Below, one piece after another: positions 54,101 to 63,100 of a stretch of 64,000 nucleotides of DNA. Both the position numbers and the translations under genes were made by a program. Origin of the DNA: Anthonomus grandis grandis (lineage: Eukaryota > Arthropoda > Insecta > Coleoptera > Curculionidae). The stretch is taken from positions 11,904,001 through 11,968,000 of the forward strand of contig NC_065551.1 in assembly GCF_022605725.1 (NCBI RefSeq), given 5' to 3'. Below the pieces are notes generated by a model that saw nothing but the letters and a program-made list of their open reading frames with translations, was not told where the DNA came from and ran no database searches. Numbering within the stretch: position 1 is the stretch's first letter; each line of letters begins with the position of its first letter.

Positions 54101-57100
54101 AAAATTATATTTGTTCATAAAAATCAATTTTTAGGTAAAACAAAGTATTGTATGCACCACGGGCATTGTTAGACTTTAATGCCCATCACGCGGAAACCCG
54201 AGGGCCTTTGGCCCGAGGGCTACTATTTCCACCTTCCGGGCATTATCGTCCTTACAATGCCCTTGATACATAAATAGCTATTCTATCCGTTCTTTTGCAT
54301 AAGAAAGGTATGCATTATTAGTGTCGTAATAACAGAATCTTTCAAATAATTAACAATGTTTTTAAAAAATCCTATTTAAATTGAAAAAATATATATATAC
54401 AAGCAATAAGCCCTGAAATTTTCTTTTGTTGGTTACCATGTTCGTTTTAAATTTTTTAGGTCTGATGATGATGCTTTGTTTAAGGCGAAACATAAACTTT
54501 TTTAATTTTTACTTTTTATTATACCTTTTCTTGAGACCGAGACTTCGTTTTTGATTTTTATTTTAATTATAATAAAGGTCTTTTTAAGAATCATAAATGA
54601 CTCTTTCAACTTTATCTAGCTTTTCGTCTATTATCTTATACATCTCCCAAACAAAAATACAGGGTGTGTCACCATGCAGGGTAGAGCAAAAATTTCTTTA
54701 GCCAAGTTGTAGGATTGGCAAAAATCTAAAAATTATGATAAAATATGTTTCTTTTATCAAATGAAATATCCTGTGTATTAGTTCACAAAATGATTAGGCA
54801 TGAAGAGAGCTTTAGTTTGATAAAACACTATAAAATTTGCATGCGGTGTTGCCAGAAATTTTCCTTCTTATTTTTTTGCCTTTTGAGAGTTCCTTTAAAA
54901 ATTTTTTAACTTAAAACCAATTCAGACTAGACTTGCGAAATTTGTACCACAATTAGTCTAAATACCGGCAATGATATATTGTCATTTTTGTATTATAGTG
55001 TGTTTGTTAAAAATGTTCGTATTTACCAAAATTGAATAATATTTAGTTTTTCTTATATTTTCACTTTTGTGTAAGTTAAGCATGAAAGCGTATTTTTAAA
55101 TCCTTTTATTAAGATTTATTATTAGAGATTTACATTAAATACTATTGCTACAATTAAGTATTGTTATTGCTATTACACACTTAAAAAAGTAAGTAGCTAA
55201 ATAACCTAATTTACCTTAAATACTAAAATTAAACGTTATAATTTATACTATTTTTTAATAGGTATTACATTACAAATTGTGTATTATATGATTTCCCAAA
55301 TTTTGTGCGCAAGCATTAATTCTTTTTGAAAATGAGTCACTAACCTTTCTCAACTTAATTGGCATAACTGTTTGATCGCTGTACGCTAGATGTGCTACAT
55401 ACATCTCCCGAATTTTGATTTTCATATTTTCACTCGTGGTAGGAGTCGTTTGGTATATTTTTTCCATCACATATCCGAACAAGAAAAAATCCATTTTGGT
55501 CAAATCGGGAAACCTTCCTGGTCTAGGTAACGGTCCACCTCTACGGTTGATACTATCTATCGATTATCGAAATGCTCATTGATTAAAAAATTCCAATGAC
55601 ATAAAGCGATCCTATTTTCATAATCCTGTGATTGTAATTTTTGTAATATTTCGGTCGGTTAAGGATGAAATGTTTTGCTTCGAAGCGGGAAAGTGATGTG
55701 TGAACTGTCTAGTGCTTTTTTGAGGATCCTTAATAACACTTAAAATTTCTTGCCATCTTATTCTCTTCATTTGTAACTGGCTTCACGTATTCATGTTTTT
55801 CATACAGTTCATTTTCCTGTTGTTTCGAATTTTTCATTTAGATTTTAAAACACTTATGGTTGGGGATAATTTCTTTTATGATACAGTTGATCATACATAT
55901 TTACACACTAAAAGAGTATTTCTTTCAGCAGCCCCCAGTAGGGTTAATGTCATATCAATAAGTTCCTCTCGTGGAAAATTCAGCACAAATAACTAAAATT
56001 AAAAACTTAACTAATTTAATAAAAATTTATAATAGATCGATTAATTAGAGGAGAAAAAAAGACTTAGTCGTAAAAATGGCTATTAAAACGATTGTCAACG
56101 ATAGTTTTTAACACAACTGCACACCAACAATGTTTTTTTTTTCTAAGCAATAAATGGTTTAGGGCATATTTAACAAAAAAAAATTAATAACATAAATATA
56201 CATCGGGTGTTTCATTTAAAATTTTTGGATATTGCTTATTTAATTTTGGTAAATTCGAACATTTTTAACGAACGTTCTGTAGTACAAAATGATAAAATGT
56301 CACTGCCAGTCTTACAGGTATCTTAGAATAACTGTAGTACAAATTTCGTAAGTTTAAGCTTAATCCGTAAGTAAGTAAGTTCTAATTTTTTAAGCAAATC
56401 CTCTAAAAGACAAAAAAAAATCACAAAAAAATATCTGGCAACGCCGAATACAAATTTTAAAAATGTTGTATAAAAGAAAAGCTGGTTTTATGCATAATTA
56501 TTTTGTGAGAAATCTCTAACTTTGCTATAGAACTTTTTGCTCTATGTCGTATAGTTTAGACGCTATCTTAGCCGTACGCCTTTGTTGACGAACGCTGTAT
56601 AAATGACATAAATATAAATATTTGTAATATGCAGTGCTTTCATTGCAATACAAACCACCTTTAATAACTTATTTAAAAAAAAAAAAACAAGTCAATCTAG
56701 ATATACATGGGGACGTTTAGTTTTATATTTGACAAAGTTTTGTCAATCACCTCACGTGACATATCCCAGTCAAATGGGACCATCCATCGTGTGACACATC
56801 ATTGTAAGCAGAATTAAAATTTAATTCAACAGTGCCAAAAAAAATGTAATTGGTTCGCGTACCAGCGAATAGTGAGCTAAAATGTTTGGTAATAATGAAT
56901 ATTTTATCGACGTCATATCATGATTCTACATCATTTTAAAGGGCATACAATCTACTACCCAACGCTGTATAAAAGATGTAAGTCTGTGGACTTACAGTCC
57001 AAATACCAATACAACTGGTACAATGTACTTGGACAATACAATATAAGTCCAAGTACAATAAACAGTAAGGGTGTAAAAAGGTATTTAAAAAATAATTTAA

Positions 57101-60100
57101 TCAGTTCACAGATTTTATTTTATTTTTTAAGGTCTCAAAATTATTTTTTAGTTATATTTAAAAAAAAATATTTAGGCCTAATAAACCGTTTATTACCATA
57201 CGTTTTTACTGGTAAATCGCTTGCACCAATTTGTTTGGCGAAGAAGGATTGAAGATTGTTTGCGCTTTAAAATAATGGGTGACACTATGAGTGACTTTTA
57301 TTACCACACATTTTTCTTACTCTTCGCTTACATGTCAACAAATTTTGTTTTTTCGGTATGATTAGATAGGAGATTGCATGCCTTTTAAAACGATGTAGAA
57401 TCATGATATGACGTCGATAAAATATTCATTATTACCAGACATTTTTGGTAACTATTCGCTGGTACGTTAACCGATTTAATTTTTTAGCACTGTTGAATAG
57501 ACATTTTAATGTGTGAAAAATAATACTCCTTAGTTGGACTATACCATTTTTTTGTGTGTATCTTAATATATGAATCATTTTAAGTAGAATTATTATGTTT
57601 ACTTTCTATTTTTTGTTACTATATACTTATTTTTTTACTTAATTTTATATTTGTCAGTTGTTAAAAATTTTAATATAATAATTATTACATTACTATGAAT
57701 ACATACATTATTATTAATTTAATAATTAGCAACAATCACCTCTTGTAAAAACATGTTCTCTGTTAGGAATCTCTAAAAGGTACAAAAGGTTTTTTTCTAC
57801 TGCAGCTTTCTAACCTTATCTAATCATTAATTCACGCTGGTGCCACAGCGTCCTGTATTGACAATTTTATTTATACTGTTCATATGAACCTTTTCTTTTT
57901 ATGTCTTATCTCATATAATTTTTTTACGAAATATTGTTTCCTACTTTAAAATTTTACGACTTACCTTAGGTAATAACTTCTAAACAACGCCCAAGAAAAC
58001 TAGTAATCCGCGGTAGCAACGGCAAAGACTACATGTTCCTGTTAAAGGGTCACGAAGACCTTCGACAAGATGAAAGAGTCATGCAACTGTTCGGATTAGT
58101 CAATACTCTCTTGCAAAAAGATCCTGATACTTTCAGGAGAAACTTGACCATACAGCGATACGTTGTCATACCTTTAAACACAAAAAGCGGACTGATTGGT
58201 TGGGTGCCGCATTGTGATACGCTACACACACTCATCCGAGACTATAGAGATAAGAAAAAGATTCTGTTAAATATTGAACACAGGATTATGCTGAGGATGG
58301 CTTCCGATTACGATCACTTGACAGTGATGCAAAAGGTTAATATGGATATTTTTGCACTTGGATTTTTTAAATTTTTTTCTATCAGGTGGAAGTGTTTGAA
58401 CATGCTTTGGAACATACGCACGGCGATGATTTGGCAAGGCTGCTGTGGCTTAAGAGTCCTTCCTCTGAGGTGTGGTTCGAACGCAGAACGAATTACACCA
58501 GGTCTTTGGCTGTGATGTCCATGGTTGGATATATTTTAGGTTTAGGGGATAGACATCCCTCCAATATTATGTTGGACAGACTGAGTGGCAAGATTTTGCA
58601 CATTGATTTTGGAGACTGTTTTGAGGTAAGTTTAATCTCTTTTAGACCTTTACCAATCTAAAGTATAGTTTCGTTTTTTTATCTTAATGTAATTATCTTT
58701 ATATAGAGGGTGAATGATGATCAATGGGACATTAGGCATATATGGAAAAAAAAAATTTTCAAAAATTTGTTTCTATGGTACATCGTTCTAAATTATTTTT
58801 TTTTTGATTCTCTACTAAGAAATCATATTAGAAATATTTTTATAATATGACTTTTTATCCCTATTTGCAGTCGTTTCAAGATCTATCGAATTACTGATGC
58901 GCAAGGTGCCCGACCTTACTGAATGTGCTCAGCGAATGAGAGTTGACACCTAAATATATGCATTGCATCGTGATTAAAATTTAGCTTTCAATATTAAACT
59001 CATACATACGCGGTTACAGGCAGTCAGGGAATGGGAAAATCGAACTTACTCAATAGTTTAGTCTGAAATCAAAAACTCAAATTGATTTCGTTTTCGGATG
59101 AGTTATTTGTGTACTTTGTGTAAGATTTTCCGAAAGATTAAAATCCCACAAAATGGCGGCAAAATCAAAATTTCGAATTATACATAAAAAAGTGTGACAT
59201 TGTCGTTTTTAAAGAGGAAGCTCGTACTTGATTCAATCAAAAAATCCTTCGACCAAGTACACAAGAATTATGTAAGGAATAATTCCGATAAATTGAAGTC
59301 GATCGGTGCAATAGTTTTTGAGTTGTTTGTCACCTATTTGAAATGCGTCGTTTCTAGAAAAAAGCGTTTAAAGATTGAGGAGGATGTTTGACTAAGAAAA
59401 AAAAACTTTTTTTTTAACTTCTATTCCTAACCTCTATATAGAGATCCTTCTAAAGTGGAGGACTTTTCGAAAATATCCTTTTTCAGCGGTCTGCGGAGCA
59501 TTCTATGCTCGCGAATATTTTGTTGAGCTCTTGTCTCGGCAACTTGGACGCGCTTCTTGTCTTGTCGGTTCAAGAAGTTGTGTGTATACCATTTAATACT
59601 CACACCCATACCATGCACCATTCATAACATTGATGACAGACCCTCATTGTAGATGGATGTTGCAATTAATGCAGCCAAGTCTACTATTATGGAGCCACTT
59701 GCAATTATTTTTGGGCTTATTTTTCAAATGAGCTGATTTTAGGATTGATTGGTATTTTGTGTGACCTACCAACACCAATGGTAAATAACCATGTTTGAAT
59801 AACTAACTCGTTTGCTGTATAAACTCGCTTTCGAATGCACCACGAGTCAGCTCTAGGTTGACAAATGCTATGACGAGGATTTTCTTCGGTCAAACTATAG
59901 GGATCATATGTAGATCATATCCCATTACGTATATTTTCGAGTGGGTCACTATTTCGTCTTATTAGCAATTCATAATATAGTGTCAGCTTGTCTTTATCGC
60001 CAAGAGTCGTTGTCCACTTGCCTTCTTTTTGACCCTCTATTTCCACGTGTTTTTTTTACATTTTCGTAGAGGAGTTTAACATACTCGACACCATATTTTT

Positions 60101-63100
60101 CTTCTGGACGTTGAAATTCTGATGATTCCAGGCACCTCGATGTTACCAGCAAATCCCTTCGTGAAATCGTGATTTGCACAACACTCTTTGTGGTGATTGT
60201 TTAACTATTATTCGAGCTTAGTAGTGTTTTTCTTCTCTTTCCAGTATTCATACTGTTTGCAGTAAGCACTTTTCAACATAATATCGACCACTTTATCTGT
60301 ATGGTGTCGACGACGAGACGACATAGAGGGAGTTGAATCCACGTTTCGTCCACGTTCCATGGCCTGAAAGGTTCAGTTCGGTGATTGTTTCCAATTTTGG
60401 GACTGAGAAGTCTGCGGGATTTCTATCATCACAGCACGTTTAAAAATATTATGAGCCACAACTTTCACACAGTCGTGTATTTGCTTGAGAAATTATTTGA
60501 TACGTATTTTGGTCTAAGAATTGCGGCATATTCAACGGGCAACAAAAGACGCTAAAGCGGAAAAATCGCTTTAGCGGCTATAATATACATTCTGAGTGTT
60601 TCTTAATTCGCGAGATATTTTGACCCATGATAACCAAAAAACACGGAGTAACAAAATTAAAGCGAACGCCTTGAAGTATGTAACAATACTGAAATAGCTG
60701 TTGAATCTCTTCTTCAAAACGGTTGTCAGCTGTCCAAGGATATACTAATCGTCCTGCCACTGACTATGAAATACACAAAATAAGATATTACGAAGGGTCA
60801 TGGATAATGAAAGAAATCTGTTTGGAGGTAATGGTGCGTCATTCTTCGGCGCGACTTGTTACCGCTTGGACGCGCCGGTCTATAAATACTGATAACTCTG
60901 TCAATGATCATCGTATCATATTAAAATTTTCAGATAATATTCTTAAAACATCATACTTTAAAAATATATAATTTAAGAAAAATCGAAAATTTCAAATTTT
61001 CGGACTGCATGTAACCCTTTACAGGAGTCTTTTTCCTGCAGACATCACTGAACTCTTACAAAATATACAAGACATTTTATTTATCAGTTCAAATAAAGCT
61101 TTTATCTAAAACTCATCCTTTTATGATTTCAGTACATACCCTTGAATTATTAATAGTAATTTTTTGATGTAGAAGTTTTAACTAGTTACGTCTGTACACG
61201 GTGTGTAATAGATATATTTTTTAAATATAAGATCGCCTTTTATTATAAGACTAATTTAGTTGCTTCACTTTTTCTTGTACTACATGCGATTTTTGCTTAA
61301 AAAAAAGCAAAAAACGTTTTTTCGCATGAATTATTCACATCCTGTAGGTATGCATCTTTTTCTGATCTAGAGGTACATGACTAAGACTTGCCACTAATTT
61401 TTTTCACTGTCCACGCATTGTTCCAAATGACTGTGTCACTAAAGAAATAAGTGGGGTTTTTGCTATCGAAAATTGTACTATTAAATTAAAATTTTCATTG
61501 CACATACGAATTAAATGAATTTTGTAGGTTGCTATGGACAGAGAAAAGTTCCCGGAAAAAATTCCGTTCAGACTGACGCGGATGCTCATCAATGCTATGG
61601 AAGTTACTGGTATAGAGGGTACTTATAGACGAACATGCGAGAGTGTGATGTCGGTGCTTCATAGAAATAAAGATAGTCTTATGGCTGTGTTAGAGGCGTT
61701 TGTATATGATCCCTTATTGAATTGGCGGTTGATCGAAACGAATTATAGAAATAGGTATTGTTTAAAATTCTAAGTGTAATTATCTATATTGACTGATTTG
61801 ATTGTTAAGAACTTTCCAAAAAATTTTAAACTGGAATATTTTTTATCAGGTCTAACACGGGTGAAGTGGGCAGCTTTTCGACCGGAACCTCTCAAGATAA
61901 CGAAATAACGGAGTCATTGAGTGTGGTTCATAGAAGGTCATTATTAGCAGAGATTTCCAATGATGGTTCTCAGCCAGAGACTGTTAGCAAGAAGGCTGTG
62001 AATATTATAAATAGGTAAATGTTTATATGTGTTATTTAAAATTTTATTCAATAATATGAGAATATACATTAACAATTTAATTTAGGATAATATAGTAACC
62101 AGAAAATTTAAGATTATATTAGGGAAAAAGTCAATTCTGAAGTTGAGTCAACATAATATTGAAAAGTTAGTAAGGGAAGTGGAGAAAAGTTCACCGTAAC
62201 TGTATATAATCTAAAGAGAACTGCACAAAGCCTCGATCTCAAAAGTATTTATTAATTCTAACAGTAGGTTACACCAGTCCTGGATTTACACAAGGGGCAG
62301 TCGGGGCAAGTGCCCAGGGCGGCAGAATTTTGAGGGGCGGAAAATCTCAAGAAAGAAAAGAAAATATTTTCAACGGTTATACTTATAAATTACCATGGGG
62401 AATGTTTACATGTCAAATATTAAGAGTAAAATTTGCTATGATTAAGTAATTGCGAAGATATCATCGAACAGTTCGCAACACAAAAAGTCAGACGCGTCTT
62501 TCAATGAAAACGACACGCTCATATACATCTTTAGATTTCCATAGCTGTCAGATCGTTTTTCGAAACAGTTAATATTTTCCTTGTCTACATCATCAAACAA
62601 GTCTGTAATTAAAAATTCATCTCCATTTTGCAATTGTATTAAATGACAGAACATTTTACGTCTTTCAATTCTTAATAAAAAGTATTTTCCGCCTGTTATT
62701 TTATATATTTTTTGTCTTAACCTCCTCTATTATTATTTTGTCTAATCTCCTCTCCCCTTCGTAATAAAAAAAGACGAAAGGAAATCATATTTAATTGGAT
62801 ACAAATTAATTTCTAAAATAAGGATTTTACTAGTATTTCAATATGACAGTTTTAGATAATATGCAATCTAATATTCAAATTGATCTAGCAACCACACTCG
62901 TCAGGACAATAAAACATATATAAACACCTTAAAAAAAGAATGATAAACTAGGATGTTGTATTACCATAGAGGTCAGATACAGAGTGTTCCTTCAACTATA
63001 GTAGTACGGCACGTTATTATGTAGTGTTACAGATTTGTGAGTTCTTCTTTCAAGTTCTTCAAAATTTATGTTAGTTTTTTCTCAAAGTTATCTTAGGTTA

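Larger units (their letters stand above)
51146..54263 (-). mobile_element. Crypton-like tyrosine-recombinase element, split by a hAT
   Basis: The ends are inverted: AGGGCATTATAAG...ATAATGCCCGGAA (51146-51184) and its near complement at 54224-54263. The minus-strand gene has exon 53930-53746 (KATENLFPVKSRQQYDRKYS, AYFQEL), a 59-nt intron (53745-53687) and an exon from 53686 (SEKYSPNSLWTKYSTLRSTL). It continues with GVGGLRRDELVTM holding the first Arg, AYTGHCLRRTSSTLLVEAGA with HxxR, and KQHGKWKSSSVAEGYIEES with the His/Trp and likely catalytic Tyr. The reading frame then meets the hAT at 52951 and resumes after it at 51437, ending at 51266. Outside the hAT the recombinase frame appears open. 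The N-terminal start codon is not clear. Confidence 0.75.
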
